NCBI GenBank assembly: GCA_005222975.1
Contig: NJBI01000007.1
Location: 23,752 to 87,751, forward strand
DNA length: 64,000 nucleotides
Origin: Promethearchaeota archaeon Loki_b31
GTDB lineage: Archaea; Asgardarchaeota; Lokiarchaeia; Sigyniarchaeales; SOKP01
Reading direction: 5' to 3'
The notes beneath the pieces are model-generated. The model ran no database searches, was not told where the DNA came from, and was given only the letters and a program-made list of their open reading frames with translations. This document shows, in pieces, positions 1 to 9,880 of this stretch. Each line of letters begins with the position of its first letter. The stretch's first letter is position 1. The translations under genes and the position numbers were made by a program.

Positions 1-150
1 AATTTTTAATCCTTTGCTTTTGAAAGGTCTTCCTCCAAAGAATAGCAAAAGAGCTCCCACTACCAATCCAAATAAACCGATAAGTGAGCCTAAAGCTATT
101 AGGAACTCAAAACCAGCCACCCCACTTGAAAAATACGTGTCAACATCCAT
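1..150 (-). CDS. Membrane protein, N-terminal part (runs off window)
   Basis: This is an open frame of 50 codons from an ATG at 150 down to the window edge. The protein starts MDVDTYFSSGVAGFEFL and has one hydrophobic segment at about residues 15-38 (IALGSLIGLFGLVVGALLLF), then a basic stretch (GGRPFKSKG). It looks like a single-pass or multi-pass membrane protein cut by the window. No family is recognised. A poly-T stretch (poly-A on the coding strand) lies just upstream of the start. Confidence 0.5.
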   Translation of the reverse strand, partial: MDVDTYFSSGVAGFEFLIALGSLIGLFGLVVGALLLFFGGRPFKSKGLKI

Positions 151-241
151 TTTTTTTTACTAACTTTTAATTAATTATTTTTTCTAATAATATTATAAAT
201 TCGTTATTTATAAAAGGAAAAAGAAGACGATAAAATTAAAA

Positions 242-501
242 ATGAGTCGATCTGGTAATAGGTCTAAAACGACAAGCAAGAAGTATGTGAACCAATCGAA
301 CAGAATTCCAAACGCAAAGACAATGTATAAGAACCCCAGAATCCAAGAATCTTATTGGGGTTCATAATTGGGACGATTCTCCTAATTTGGGGCGGTAATC
401 GGTATCGATATAAGATGATTGGCGTTATTGTCGCGTCCTTCGTACTTTTGGCTGTGTGCGGGCTTAACACTGGGATTAAATACTTCAGGATTTTTAGATA
501 A
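242..501 (+). other. Possible frameshifted small membrane protein
   Basis: An ATG at 242 opens 41 codons rich in Ser, Lys, Arg and Asn, closing at 365-367. Overlapping it in another frame, codons from 331 to 501 encode a convincing two-helix membrane protein (ILLGFIIGTILLIWGG, then basic NRYRYK, then MIGVIVASFVLLAVCG) ending in TAA at 499-501. That second frame has no ATG; a TTG at 355 is the best internal start. The two parts together look like one gene with a soluble basic head and a C-terminal hairpin broken by a -1 shift near the CCCC at 334-337. Decay, a sequencing error or a separate TTG-started small gene are all possible. Confidence 0.35.
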
Positions 502-795
502 AAAAAAAGAGTTTAGAAAATTGCTAATCTGATCATAACGAGAAGGCTGTTCAAAATATTTCTCCTAGATGTAATGAGAGTTTTGCTATATCAATAAATA
601 AAATTCACCCTATATAACATTAAATTCGTTCTTTTTTAAACCAAACATCATATTCTTTCTTAAAATTGAAACAACTCAATACTTTTTTAGCAAAATCCTC
701 AAAACCATAAAAAATATGGAAAAATTTATACCTTTATTTATATTATTCTATTTAAAATAACTTTAATTGAGTTAAAATATATACAAGTACAATTT
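502..795. other. Intergenic region upstream of the ATPase operon
   Basis: About 290 bases with no convincing ORF. The sequence is strongly AT-rich. The stretch at about 735-785 is almost pure A+T and is the likely promoter area of the ATPase operon, but no single TATA element stands out. Confidence 0.3.
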
Positions 796-1167
796 GTGAA
801 TACTATGAAAGGGAAAATGAAATTTTATTTATTGTTAGGATTTTTCCAATTAGTGCTTATATTGATTGTGTTTTTTAGTATAGATGGAATTATCACTATG
901 GTTGCAGCACAAACAGAGAGTTATGATTACTTTAATTCTCCAACAGCGGCGATTTTAGCTATTTCAGCAGCAATATCATTTTCAGCAGCAGTAATAGGAA
1001 GTGCAATCGCTTTAAAAACAGTAGGTACAGCAGCAATATCCGCTCTATCCGAAAGAGAAGAAAGTTTTTTTAAAGCATTTTTAGTCGTTGCTTTTTGTGA
1101 GGCATTAGCAATATATGGTTTAATAATAGCGATCCTTTTCTTGACAAAAATTCCTAACCCAGCATAA
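796..1167 (+). CDS. atpK: A-type ATP synthase subunit K (proteolipid, c ring)
   Basis: This is the membrane rotor proteolipid that carries ions through the A/V-type ATPase. The protein of about 120 residues begins with an extra hydrophobic segment (signal-like, about residues 9-38). A helix-loop-helix hairpin follows: helix 1 is rich in Ala/Ser/Gly (AAISFSAAVIGSAIAL), then a polar SEREES loop, then helix 2 with the ion-binding Glu in FCEALAIYG. The frame starts at GTG 796; an ATG at 805 is an alternative. It heads the operon followed by subunits C, H, F, E, A, B, D and I. The Glu is followed by Ala rather than Thr/Ser, which gives no clear hint of sodium coupling; ion specificity is not decided. 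Confidence 0.88.
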   Translation: MNTMKGKMKFYLLLGFFQLVLILIVFFSIDGIITMVAAQTESYDYFNSPTAAILAISAAISFSAAVIGSAIALKTVGTAAISALSEREESFFKAFLVVAFCEALAIYGLIIAILFLTKIPNPA

Positions 1168-1208
1168 TCTAGATTTTCATTTAAAATCGTTAAGAAGGTG
1201 TTTTTTTT

Positions 1209-2270
1209 ACGAGTGAAATTATTCCGTCCTACGCTTATACATATATTAAAATCGATTATTTAAAACCATTAATAATTGATGATGACACTTTACTAAAACT
1301 TAAAAGAATCTACGATATTGATGATTTCATGGAATCTATTAGACTTTATTATCCTAATTTAGATTTTAAAGAAAATACTATTGAAGATATTGAAGTTGCT
1401 CTTAAAAATAATTACATTAAGCTAATTGGTAAAATTTTACATTATTCACCCCAAAACATGAGAATATTCTTAAGAAATTATCTCATGAAATTTGAAATAC
1501 AAAATCTCAAACAAATAATCATCAGTTTAATTTTAGGAATTAATCAAGAAGAAAAAAGAAAACACATTAATTTTTTAGTTGAAGAATATTTAGATAACAC
1601 GGAATTCATTGAAGATTTGCTTAAATTTACTTCTTTAGATGAAATACAATTATTTCTTAAAAGAACTAAATACAATATAGCTATTAGAGAAGGTATTCTT
1701 TACTATAAGAAAAATAAAGAAATTTTTATTCTGGAAGCTTTTTTAGATCAATTATATTATAAGCAACTTATAATACAACTGGAAAATTTAAATAGAAAAG
1801 AGAAAACAATGATATCGTTGTTTGTGAAATACAAAACTGAAATTTATAATATAAATGTGATTTATAGGGGAATAAAAAATAAAATTGAACCAAAATTATT
1901 ATCTCAATTTCTTGTAAATAATTATTTATTCCTAGATGAAAGTAAATTAGAACATTTGTTAAATCTTGATAATATTGATGAATTTATATCAGTTATTAAA
2001 GAATATTTGAAGAATATTAAGGAAATAAAACCATTTTTTATCAAGCTAAAAATTAATCAAAAGCACTTAATTAGGTCAATTGAACAATTTTATATAACTT
2101 ATTATTTTAAGAAATTTAAGATTAAAATTGACGACATTGATTTTTTCACCATTTACAAAATTTTAGAAATACTTATAAAAAAAGAAAAAGAAATACGATT
2201 TGATATTTTACCAAAAGTAATTAAAATCCTTCACTATAAGTTTAAAGCATTAAAAACGCAGAAATTTTAA
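1209..2270 (+). CDS. atpC: A-type ATP synthase subunit C, probable ACG start
   Basis: Subunit C (V-ATPase d type) is the socket linking the central stalk to the proteolipid ring. The frame's first ATG is at 1329, but the coding pattern clearly continues upstream: codons 1212-1328 give SEIIPSYAYTYIKIDYL and then DDDTLLKL and DIDDF, matching the family's usual N-terminus (Tyr-rich start, then the L-L-x-KL region). Reading back, the frame is open to a TAA at 1191 with no ATG, GTG or TTG. A Shine-Dalgarno GAAGGTG (1194-1200) is followed by eight T and then ACG at 1209, so ACG is the best-placed start; this gives 353 residues, a normal family length. A missing T in the homopolymer is the alternative. 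Confidence 0.8.
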   Translation, partial: TSEIIPSYAYTYIKIDYLKPLIIDDDTLLKLKRIYDIDDFMESIRLYYPNLDFKENTIEDIEVALKNNYIKLIGKILHYSPQNMRIFLRNYLMKFEIQNLKQIIISLILGINQEEKRKHINFLVEEYLDNTEFIEDLLKFTSLDEIQLFLKRTKYNIAIREGILYYKKNKEIFILEAFLDQLYYKQLIIQLENLNRKEKTMISLFVKYKTEIYNINVIYRGIKNKIEPKLLSQFLVNNYLFLDESKLEHLLNLDNIDEFISVIKEYLKNIKEIKPFFIKLKINQKHLIRSIEQFYITYYFKKFKIKIDDIDFFTIYKILEILIKKEKEIRFDILPKVIKILHYKFKALKTQKF

Positions 2271-2322
2271 AGTTAATTATGAAATAAAATATTTAATATT
2301 AAATAATACGGGAGTAGTAATA

Positions 2323-2634
2323 ATGCCAATTTTTAAATGGGTTGAAGAAATCGAAAATATTTATGAAAATTTGATTGAAAACGCCAAAAAAGAAAGTTTA
2401 GAAGACATTGAGAAACTAAACGCTTCACTTGAAAAGGATATAGAAAAAAAAAATCATAATAATCAGGAAATTATTAATTCTGCCTTAAAAACACTTTCAA
2501 AAGAAGTTAATGAAAAATCGTTAAAATTTGGAGAGTCAATATCGAAATTATGTAACAAAATAGAAAAAAATTATTATGAAAATAAGGAAGGACTAATGAA
2601 TTTAATATTTGAGAAATTAGGATTTGATTTTTAA
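2323..2634 (+). CDS. atpH: A-type ATP synthase peripheral stalk subunit H
   Basis: A short, 103-residue, almost wholly helical and highly charged protein with a heptad-like Lys/Glu pattern. This is typical of the coiled-coil G/H subunit that pairs with subunit E to form the peripheral stalk. The assignment rests mainly on its position between subunits C and F and on its size and composition, because the family is poorly conserved. Its stop codon overlaps the ATG of the next gene (TAATG), so the two are translationally coupled. Confidence 0.72.
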   Translation: MPIFKWVEEIENIYENLIENAKKESLEDIEKLNASLEKDIEKKNHNNQEIINSALKTLSKEVNEKSLKFGESISKLCNKIEKNYYENKEGLMNLIFEKLGFDF

Positions 2635-2951
2635 TGCCAGATAAAAAAATACATGTATTAGGCTACGACGAAATAGTTTTATTGTTTGGTCTTTTAGGTA
2701 TTGAAGGAACGATAATTAAACATAATGAAGATTTTTTAAAAATTTTTAAAAATTTAATAAAAAAAACTTCTGTTGCTCTGATAATTATATACATGGATTT
2801 ATCAGACGAAAATCTCGAATTTATAACAGATTTTAAAATAAATAATAGAACGCCATTTGTATATTTATTACCAGATTTTTTTCAACAAGATATAAAGAAT
2901 CAAGATAAGATATTCAACAAAATTCACGAATTAATAGAAGAAATTATATAA
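2634..2951 (+). CDS. atpF: A-type ATP synthase subunit F
   Basis: A 105-residue protein with the alternating alpha/beta pattern of subunit F, a central-stalk protein that sits beside D. The start MPDKKIHVLGYDEIVLLFGL matches the family pattern of a beta strand followed by D/E and an F-x-L-x-G helix. A hydrophobic strand (VALIIIYMDL) and the PFVYLLPDF segment follow. It overlaps the preceding subunit H gene by one base and precedes subunit E by about 30 bases. Confidence 0.82.
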   Translation: MPDKKIHVLGYDEIVLLFGLLGIEGTIIKHNEDFLKIFKNLIKKTSVALIIIYMDLSDENLEFITDFKINNRTPFVYLLPDFFQQDIKNQDKIFNKIHELIEEII

Positions 2952-2985
2952 CAAGAGATGATCGGCCATTAGTGAAGGAAACGAC

Positions 2986-3690
2986 GTGAAAGAGAGATTT
3001 GGAAAACTAAGTTTGTATTTAATAAATCAAGCTGAAAATGAGATAAAGAAGATCAATCAACAATCCCTTTTTCAAATGGCAGAAGTTAGAAAAAAAGCTA
3101 GGGAAAGAACTTCAGAAAGCTCTTTAAAATTGAAAGCGCATTTTAACGAAACATACAATAAACTATTAAATAATTCTCTATCTTCTTATCTCTTGAAAAT
3201 TAAAGAAGAAGTATTGAAATCAAAAAACAAGTTAATGTTAGAACTTATTTCAGATTTAAAAGACTTAATAAAAGACAAAATAAAAAATAATTATTCGAGC
3301 TACATTATCCTTTTACTAAAAAATCTTGAAAATATCAAGCATTTTGTAGATAAACCACCGGAGATTATCATTCACTTAAATTCAATAGATTTTAAATATT
3401 TCAGCAATAATATGGAAAAGATTGAAAGTATATTAAGAAATAAAGTAAATTTAATCAAGTCAAAAGAAGAATTTACGGGAGGTTTTAAGTGTGTAATTAT
3501 GACCGGACATTTATCTTACGATTATACGATTAAAAATCAATTAAAGAAGAGCACATCGATTATAGAAATTGAGTTTTCAAAGATTTTTTCTGACTCCGAG
3601 CCTGATATTAAAGCTCTAGAAAATAATTATATACAATTTATCAAAAATCAAAAATTAGCTGTAAACGAATATTTAAAGAAATATGAATGA
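2986..3690 (+). CDS. atpE: A-type ATP synthase subunit E (peripheral stalk)
   Basis: A 234-residue protein with a GTG start. The N-terminal half is a long charged helix (residues about 10-80, including AEVRKKARERTSE) that forms the peripheral stalk coiled coil with H. The C-terminal half has the globular E domain, including the conserved-type segment KEEFTGGFKCVIMTG (about residues 160-175). It overlaps the start of subunit A by 8 bases, so the two are probably translationally coupled. Confidence 0.85.
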   Translation: MKERFGKLSLYLINQAENEIKKINQQSLFQMAEVRKKARERTSESSLKLKAHFNETYNKLLNNSLSSYLLKIKEEVLKSKNKLMLELISDLKDLIKDKIKNNYSSYIILLLKNLENIKHFVDKPPEIIIHLNSIDFKYFSNNMEKIESILRNKVNLIKSKEEFTGGFKCVIMTGHLSYDYTIKNQLKKSTSIIEIEFSKIFSDSEPDIKALENNYIQFIKNQKLAVNEYLKKYE

Positions 3691-5524
3691 AACTAACGAA
3701 AAAATTAAGTCCGGATATATCTCATCTATAAACGGTTCCTTAATAGAAATAAAAGGCTTAGAAAACTATGTACGGCTAAATGATTTAATTAAGGAGTCTA
3801 AACATAAAATTTTAGGTGAAGTAATCCAAATTTATTCAGATCATGTTACTGTTCAATGTTTTGAAAATACTTCTAATTTAAAATTAAATGAAGAGGTTAT
3901 TAGTTTACAAGAACCCTTATCAATGGAATTAGGTCCTGGTTTATTAGGAAATATCTTTGATGGTATTCAAAGACCATTGGAAGCAACCTTTTTGAGTTCT
4001 GAAGGCGGAGGGTTTTTAAAGAGAGGCGTTGATTTACCCGCTTTATCAAGAACGAAAGATTGGCATTTTAAACCAGTAAAAAAGATAAATGATTATGTAA
4101 GTACGGGGTATGTGGTTGGAACCGTTCAGGAAACAGAATTTATTGAACATAAAATTATGATTCCATTAGGAATTTCCGGAAAAATAACTTATATTGCAAA
4201 GGAAGGAGAATATACAGTCAGTGATGAAATTTACCGCTTAAAAAATGGTTCCAAAGAAAAATCGTTTAATATGATTCAAAAATGGCCAATCACCAAAAAT
4301 AGGCCTTATAAAGAGCGAGGCTTTCCTAATGAACCACTAATTACGGGTATGAGGGTAATCGATCTATTATTTCCAATAGTAAAGGGAGGGACAGTTGCCG
4401 TTCCGGGAGGTTTTGGAACGGGCAAAACGGTAATCCAACAATCCCTAGCAAAATGGTGTAACGCAGATATAATTATTTTTGTTGGATGCGGGGAGCGTGG
4501 GAATGAGATTGCAGATGTCTTAAAACAGTTTTCTGAAATAACAGATCCAAAAAGTGGACGCCCGTTATTAGAACGAATTGTTATCTTAGCTAATACATCT
4601 AATATGCCCGTATCTGCGCGAGAAGCAAGTATATTTTCTGGAGTTACAATTGGGGAATATTATAGAGATATGGGGTATGATGTTGCAGTTTTAGCAGACA
4701 GTACTTCAAGATGGGCAGAATCATTACGGGAAATATCAGGGTTATTAGAAGAAATGCCAGCCGAAGAAGGATATCCCGCTTATTTACCCTCTAAAATTTC
4801 TAGTTTTTATGAAAGAGCCGGTGTTGTTAAGATATTGGGAGAAAAAGATTCTGGAAAAGAGAAATTCGGGTCTATAACAATTATTGGTTCAGTATCACCG
4901 CCTTCAGGAGATTTCAGTGAGCCTGTTACTTCAACTACAAAGCGTTTTGTTCAAGCTTTTTGGGCATTAGATGCGAGTTTAGCATATTCTAAACATTATC
5001 CTGCGATTAATTGGTTAAATTCATATTCAAAATATCCTGAATTCATCTCAGATTGGTGGTTTGAAAGAGATATTTATTGGCCTGAGATAGATATAGATTG
5101 GTACGAGTGTAGAAAACAAATAAATAGCCTCCTATCTCAAGAAAACGAACTAAAAAATGTCACCCAATTAGTTGGTGAAGAAAACTTACCAGAAAATCAA
5201 CAATTTATCCTATTCATTTCAAAATTGATTAGAAATGGTTTATTAATTCAAAATGCCTTTGATTCTATAGATTGTTTTACAGATGTTAAAAAATTAATTG
5301 GACTAGTAAAACTCATTCTATTACTATTTAAAGAGGGCAAACAACTCTTAAAGCAAGGTTTTCTAATTGAAGATATCAAAGAACTCGATGTTGTAAATGA
5401 TATTCTTAGGATTTGCCGTTCTGTTCCTAATAATAACTTTGATCAAATAGAAAAATTAAGAAAGAAAATGCTAAACGAAATAGAGTCATTAAAATTAACA
5501 TATGGTGTTTTTAGGAAAAAATGA
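3683..5524 (+). CDS. atpA: A-type ATP synthase catalytic subunit A (copy 1)
   Basis: The catalytic ATP-hydrolysing or synthesising subunit, 613 residues, a usual length. Motifs are intact: the N-terminal beta barrel with the non-homologous region (about 110-190), P-loop GGFGTGKT at 242-249, the catalytic Glu/Arg motif CGERGNE around 269-275, and Walker B region [16 protein letters not shown] around 339-354. The usual SPPGGD motif reads [11 protein letters not shown]. The gene overlaps subunit E upstream by 8 bases and subunit B downstream by 4 bases (ATGA). It is probably the main catalytic subunit, in contrast to the divergent copy at 10451. Confidence 0.95.
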   Translation: MNETNEKIKSGYISSINGSLIEIKGLENYVRLNDLIKESKHKILGEVIQIYSDHVTVQCFENTSNLKLNEEVISLQEPLSMELGPGLLGNIFDGIQRPLEATFLSSEGGGFLKRGVDLPALSRTKDWHFKPVKKINDYVSTGYVVGTVQETEFIEHKIMIPLGISGKITYIAKEGEYTVSDEIYRLKNGSKEKSFNMIQKWPITKNRPYKERGFPNEPLITGMRVIDLLFPIVKGGTVAVPGGFGTGKTVIQQSLAKWCNADIIIFVGCGERGNEIADVLKQFSEITDPKSGRPLLERIVILANTSNMPVSAREASIFSGVTIGEYYRDMGYDVAVLADSTSRWAESLREISGLLEEMPAEEGYPAYLPSKISSFYERAGVVKILGEKDSGKEKFGSITIIGSVSPPSGDFSEPVTSTTKRFVQAFWALDASLAYSKHYPAINWLNSYSKYPEFISDWWFERDIYWPEIDIDWYECRKQINSLLSQENELKNVTQLVGEENLPENQQFILFISKLIRNGLLIQNAFDSIDCFTDVKKLIGLVKLILLLFKEGKQLLKQGFLIEDIKELDVVNDILRICRSVPNNNFDQIEKLRKKMLNEIESLKLTYGVFRKK

Positions 5525-6912
5525 GCGTAATTTATAGAAAAATAAAACAAATTGTTGGACCTTTAATAATTATAGATAATAGACACGATGTACAATATGG
5601 TGAAATCGTTAAAATCCATTCTGATGATGGAAAAGAACGCACAGGTCAAGTCGTAAAAATGGATGAAAAGATAATAACAATTGAAGTATTTGAAGATACA
5701 GCTGGAATTTCTTCAGAAAATTCTACAATTACTTTTACTGAAGATTCTTTTAAGATAAAAATTTCAAGTGATATGATTGGAAGGGTTTTTAACTCCTTAG
5801 GAAAACCTATTGATATTAATACGAAACAAGTGTTAGATTCAGACATTTTTACCGAAATCGAACGAGATATAAACGGTTTACCAATTAATCCTTTTGCAAG
5901 AGAATATCCAACGCAAGTCATCCAAACGGGAATATCGGTAATAGACGGTCTTTTTACCTTAATAAGAGGACAAAAACTCCCAATATTTAGTGGTCAAGGA
6001 TTACCCCATAATCTATTAGCTGCTCAAATTGTTACTCAAGCAAAAGTTTTGACAGAAGAACCATTCTTAATAATTTTTTGTGGAATTGGAATTATCCAAG
6101 ATGAAGCGATTTTTTTTATGAATCGTTTTAAAGAAAGTGGAAACATACAAAATATCATTTCTTTTATCAATTTTGCCGACGATCCAATAATGGAAAGACT
6201 AATAATTCCGCGAGTAGCATTAACTACTGCTGAATATTTTGCATTTGAAAAAGATATGCATGTTCTCGTTGTTTTAATAGACATGACAAATTATGCTGAA
6301 GCTTTAAGAGAACTAAGCGCCGCCAAAGAAGAAATTCCTAGCAGAAAGGGGTATCCGGGTTATTTATACACTGATTTCGCATCGCTCTATGAAAGAACTG
6401 GTAAAATTAAAGGTAAAAAAGGGACAATAACCCAATTACCGATTTTGACGATGCCTAACGACGATATTTCTCATCCAATTCCAGATACAACAGGGTACAT
6501 AACTGAAGGTCAGTTAGTTCTAAATCGTAACTTGGATAAAAAGGGAATATATCCCCCTTTTGAAGTTTTAGCGTCTATATCACGACTTATGAAAGATTCA
6601 ATAGGTAAAAATACTACTAGGGAAGACCATGCTGATGTTAACTCTCAGCTATTAGCATCGTATTCAGCTGCACTTGAAGTTAGAGATCTTATATCGATTG
6701 TAGGGGAAGATGGATTAAACTTAAATCAAAAAGCGTTACTAAGATTTGGTAACTTTTTCGAACAAAAATTTTTAAATCAAGGGTACACAGAGGAAAGGGA
6801 TTTTTCAACGACTCTTAATATTGCATGGCAAGCTTTATCTAATTTGCCCAAAAATCAATTATTTAGAATACAGGACGATTTTGTAGATAAGTACTACATT
6901 GAAGAGGTGTAA
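5521..6912 (+). CDS. atpB: A-type ATP synthase regulatory subunit B
   Basis: The non-catalytic nucleotide-binding subunit B, 463 residues. Family motifs are visible: [37 protein letters not shown] in place of a functional P-loop, the [11 protein letters not shown] segment, and [12 protein letters not shown] near the C-terminus. The Arg that completes the catalytic site is expected in the SRLMKD region, which is present. It overlaps subunit A by four bases. Only one B gene is seen although the window has two A genes. Confidence 0.94.
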   Translation: MSVIYRKIKQIVGPLIIIDNRHDVQYGEIVKIHSDDGKERTGQVVKMDEKIITIEVFEDTAGISSENSTITFTEDSFKIKISSDMIGRVFNSLGKPIDINTKQVLDSDIFTEIERDINGLPINPFAREYPTQVIQTGISVIDGLFTLIRGQKLPIFSGQGLPHNLLAAQIVTQAKVLTEEPFLIIFCGIGIIQDEAIFFMNRFKESGNIQNIISFINFADDPIMERLIIPRVALTTAEYFAFEKDMHVLVVLIDMTNYAEALRELSAAKEEIPSRKGYPGYLYTDFASLYERTGKIKGKKGTITQLPILTMPNDDISHPIPDTTGYITEGQLVLNRNLDKKGIYPPFEVLASISRLMKDSIGKNTTREDHADVNSQLLASYSAALEVRDLISIVGEDGLNLNQKALLRFGNFFEQKFLNQGYTEERDFSTTLNIAWQALSNLPKNQLFRIQDDFVDKYYIEEV

Positions 6913-6957
6913 GTATCAATTAGTTTTAGAGAGTTTAAGCCCACAAAAACAAATTTA

Positions 6958-7557
6958 ATGAGTCTACAGAAAAGGTTAACTTTTGCTGTTAAAGGCGAAA
7001 ATTTTCTAAAATTTAAATTAGAACAAATAATATTTGAGATAAAAAAAAATTGGGGTAATTATTTAAAACAACGTGAAATCTTTTTAAAATTATATAAAGA
7101 CACTATGATTAAACTTAATCAAACTTATAAAGAAATGGGTAAACGAGAATTTAATTCGATTAGTAAATTAAGTAAAATCCAATATAATCCAAAGATTGCT
7201 GTAAACTTTATAAAAAGGATTGGAACATTAGTGCCAATAATAGATTATGAACTGATACGGGAAGAATTGCTTCCAGCTTACTCTTTTGAAAATACATCTC
7301 ATTATCTTGATGATTTGATTATTCTTTTAATAAAATTTTTTCAAAGCCTCATAATTGTTGCACAGTCTGAAGACCTATTGTTGAAACTCTCTCAAACTTT
7401 TAAAAAAATAAATCGTAGGATAAATGGTCTGAAGAATGTAATAATTCCTGAACTACAAATAGACATTAAAAAAATTAAAGCTGTATTAGAAGAAATTGAA
7501 AGAGAAAATTATGTTCGTTTGAAAAATACAAAAAATTTGATTATAAAAAATGCTTAA
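6958..7557 (+). CDS. atpD: A-type ATP synthase subunit D (central stalk)
   Basis: A 199-residue protein, helical and rich in Lys/Leu, of the length and composition of subunit D, which forms the long coiled coil of the central rotor. The N-terminal helix is about residues 1-60 and the C-terminal helix about 125-195 (INRRINGLKNVIIPELQIDI is close to the conserved C-terminal pattern R-R-V-N-A-L-E). The stop codon directly abuts the GTG of the next gene. Confidence 0.87.
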   Translation: MSLQKRLTFAVKGENFLKFKLEQIIFEIKKNWGNYLKQREIFLKLYKDTMIKLNQTYKEMGKREFNSISKLSKIQYNPKIAVNFIKRIGTLVPIIDYELIREELLPAYSFENTSHYLDDLIILLIKFFQSLIIVAQSEDLLLKLSQTFKKINRRINGLKNVIIPELQIDIKKIKAVLEEIERENYVRLKNTKNLIIKNA

Positions 7558-9861
7558 GTGAGAAAAAAAAAAATGACAAAGAAAAGCTCAATGGAGTTAT
7601 TTAAGGTAAATATTAATCATAATTACAAGGATCTTCTACTACAACACCTATCCCAACTTAATCTAGTTCACATTAAAACGAAACCTGAAATAAGCGACAT
7701 TATTAAAAAAGATAAAGTTTTATTTGATAGAATTAAGAAATTAAGCCAAAATTTAGAAACCTTATTCAAAAACCTTAATATTACTGAATCTGACTTCCAA
7801 AAATTAATATTTGAAAAAGAAGAGAGAAAAGCATTTGAAGCTAAAGATATAGACGATTTGTTAAATCAAATATTGAGTGAAATTAATTTTTATTCAAACC
7901 GTGTTAATGAGTTAAAAAAATATATGATCACTATCAAAGTGGAATTGGATAAAATAAATTTGATTCATGGAAGTTACATTTTTTTGGAAAAATATGAGTT
8001 AACGCGAGATAAATTATCGAAATTTAATCGTTTAGAATTTAAAGCCTTTACAACCTTCTCAAAGAACCTCGAAAATATAGAGAATCTTTTTGAATTTTCT
8101 CATTTTCCGAATTTTTTTCAGTATGATTTTTTAAGCGATGAAAGAATTGCCTTTTTCGTTATCTATCCAAAGGAACAAGAAGAGGCATTTAGAGAGAGAT
8201 TACGTTTCATTCATGCCGAGGAAATACCGATTCTTAAAAAATATTTGCTCTCAAATGGGATAAACTTTCCTCGTATAGCAGATGAAATTAAGTTTATTGT
8301 GACATCTTTAAATAAATATCAAAAGGAATTAGAACGATTAAGAGACGATAACATACTTCTATTTGCTGCTACGAATGAGATCACGCAAAATATAGAAGAA
8401 TATGATTGGGCTTCGCATCAATTCGAAGAATTATCTTTAAATCGATTAAGTTTGAGTTTTTACGTTCCACAAGAAAAAAAACAAGAAATACAAAAGGGGT
8501 TGATTGAAAAGTTCCAAGATCAAATAACGATTGAATCAATCGCTATTACAAAAAATAAATCTGTTAGCCTAAAAGAAGATAAAAACCATATACATTCAGG
8601 AAAATTACCAGATTCCAAAAGAAAAGATTCTTCATTAAAGGAAGAACCGACGAATAATAATAAGGAAATTAAAAAGGATTTAAGAAGTACAGCTCCTACA
8701 ATTATGAAGAATAATTTCTTTGTAAGGCCCTTTGAAACTATTACTAAAATGTACGGTGTTCCTGCTTATTCAGAAATTGATCCCACTCCCTTTTTGGCAA
8801 TAACATTTCCACTTTTGTTTGGATTGATGTTTGGGGATATAGGGCACGGAATAATATTAATTATCTCAGGTTTGATTGGAGTATTTGTCTTTAGGAACAA
8901 AAAAAGTACAGATTTTATAAATTTTTGCTGGATCATTTTGTATTGTGGAATCGGTTCTATACTAGTTGGGATTTTATATGGCGAATTTTTTGGGATGCAT
9001 AACATTGAATTATTTGGAATGGTTTTTTTACACTTAGAACCTGTTACCATTCCAATATTTAATATTACTTTACACAATCCATTAAATAATATAATGGTCG
9101 TTTTTAAGTTTGCTATATTAATTGGAGTAATACATATTAATTTGGGCTGGTTCATACAATTTTTGAATTATTGGAAACAGCATAGAAAATATTTAGGTTT
9201 TACTGACTCTTTAATTAAAATATGGTTATTAACTGGAGGAACTATTTTAATTTTTACTTTTGGTTTTGATATCTATAGATGGATGGAACCTCCTTACCCA
9301 ATTTTGTTGCCCTTGCTCCCAGGTATATTATTAATACTCTTAAAACCTTTTGGGAAACTTTTCCATGTTTCTTATTTGAAAGAAGAGACAATTGGAGGTC
9401 TTATAGGGGAAGGTACAATGGAGTCATTTGAAACATTATTGTCGATAATGAGCAATGTAGCATCTTATATAAGATTACTAGCGTTAGCTTTAGCACATAT
9501 CTCTTTAATGGTCGCAATTATATCAATGGGGAATTTATTTCAAGGTGATGGGATTATTAACGAGATAATTAATATAATAGTATTGATATTTGGTAATATG
9601 TTTGTTATTTTACTAGAAGGATTACTTGTTTTTATAAATACCATCAGGCTCCATTTTTATGAATTTTTCTTCAAATTCTATCAAGGAACTGGAGTTACAT
9701 ATATTCCTTTTTATTTAGACGATAAATATTCTATTATTTCCTTTAAATTATACGCCATAAAAGATGTTATTTCCGAAGAAATAGATAAAGAGATTGAATC
9801 GAAGAAAGCCCATGAGGATATAATTAAGGCAGAAAAATATATTTCTAAAAAATATTTATAA
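7558..9861 (+). CDS. atpI: A-type ATP synthase membrane subunit I/a
   Basis: The stator membrane subunit that forms the ion half-channels, 767 residues. Residues about 1-370 form the soluble arm, with a charged, low-complexity Lys/Ser/Asn insert at about 340-375. The membrane part starts at about 400 and has the expected motifs: GLMFGDIGHGIILI (about 420-435), EGTMESFETLLSIMSNVASYIRLLALALAH (about 617-650; split by me into EGTMESFETLLS and SYIRLLALALAH) carrying the essential Arg, and the C-terminal RLHFYEFFFKFYQGTG. The GTG at 7558 abuts subunit D; an ATG at 7573 or 7591 could also start the protein. Confidence 0.92.
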   Translation: MRKKKMTKKSSMELFKVNINHNYKDLLLQHLSQLNLVHIKTKPEISDIIKKDKVLFDRIKKLSQNLETLFKNLNITESDFQKLIFEKEERKAFEAKDIDDLLNQILSEINFYSNRVNELKKYMITIKVELDKINLIHGSYIFLEKYELTRDKLSKFNRLEFKAFTTFSKNLENIENLFEFSHFPNFFQYDFLSDERIAFFVIYPKEQEEAFRERLRFIHAEEIPILKKYLLSNGINFPRIADEIKFIVTSLNKYQKELERLRDDNILLFAATNEITQNIEEYDWASHQFEELSLNRLSLSFYVPQEKKQEIQKGLIEKFQDQITIESIAITKNKSVSLKEDKNHIHSGKLPDSKRKDSSLKEEPTNNNKEIKKDLRSTAPTIMKNNFFVRPFETITKMYGVPAYSEIDPTPFLAITFPLLFGLMFGDIGHGIILIISGLIGVFVFRNKKSTDFINFCWIILYCGIGSILVGILYGEFFGMHNIELFGMVFLHLEPVTIPIFNITLHNPLNNIMVVFKFAILIGVIHINLGWFIQFLNYWKQHRKYLGFTDSLIKIWLLTGGTILIFTFGFDIYRWMEPPYPILLPLLPGILLILLKPFGKLFHVSYLKEETIGGLIGEGTMESFETLLSIMSNVASYIRLLALALAHISLMVAIISMGNLFQGDGIINEIINIIVLIFGNMFVILLEGLLVFINTIRLHFYEFFFKFYQGTGVTYIPFYLDDKYSIISFKLYAIKDVISEEIDKEIESKKAHEDIIKAEKYISKKYL

Positions 9862-9880
9862 AGTAGATTTATTGTAAAAT

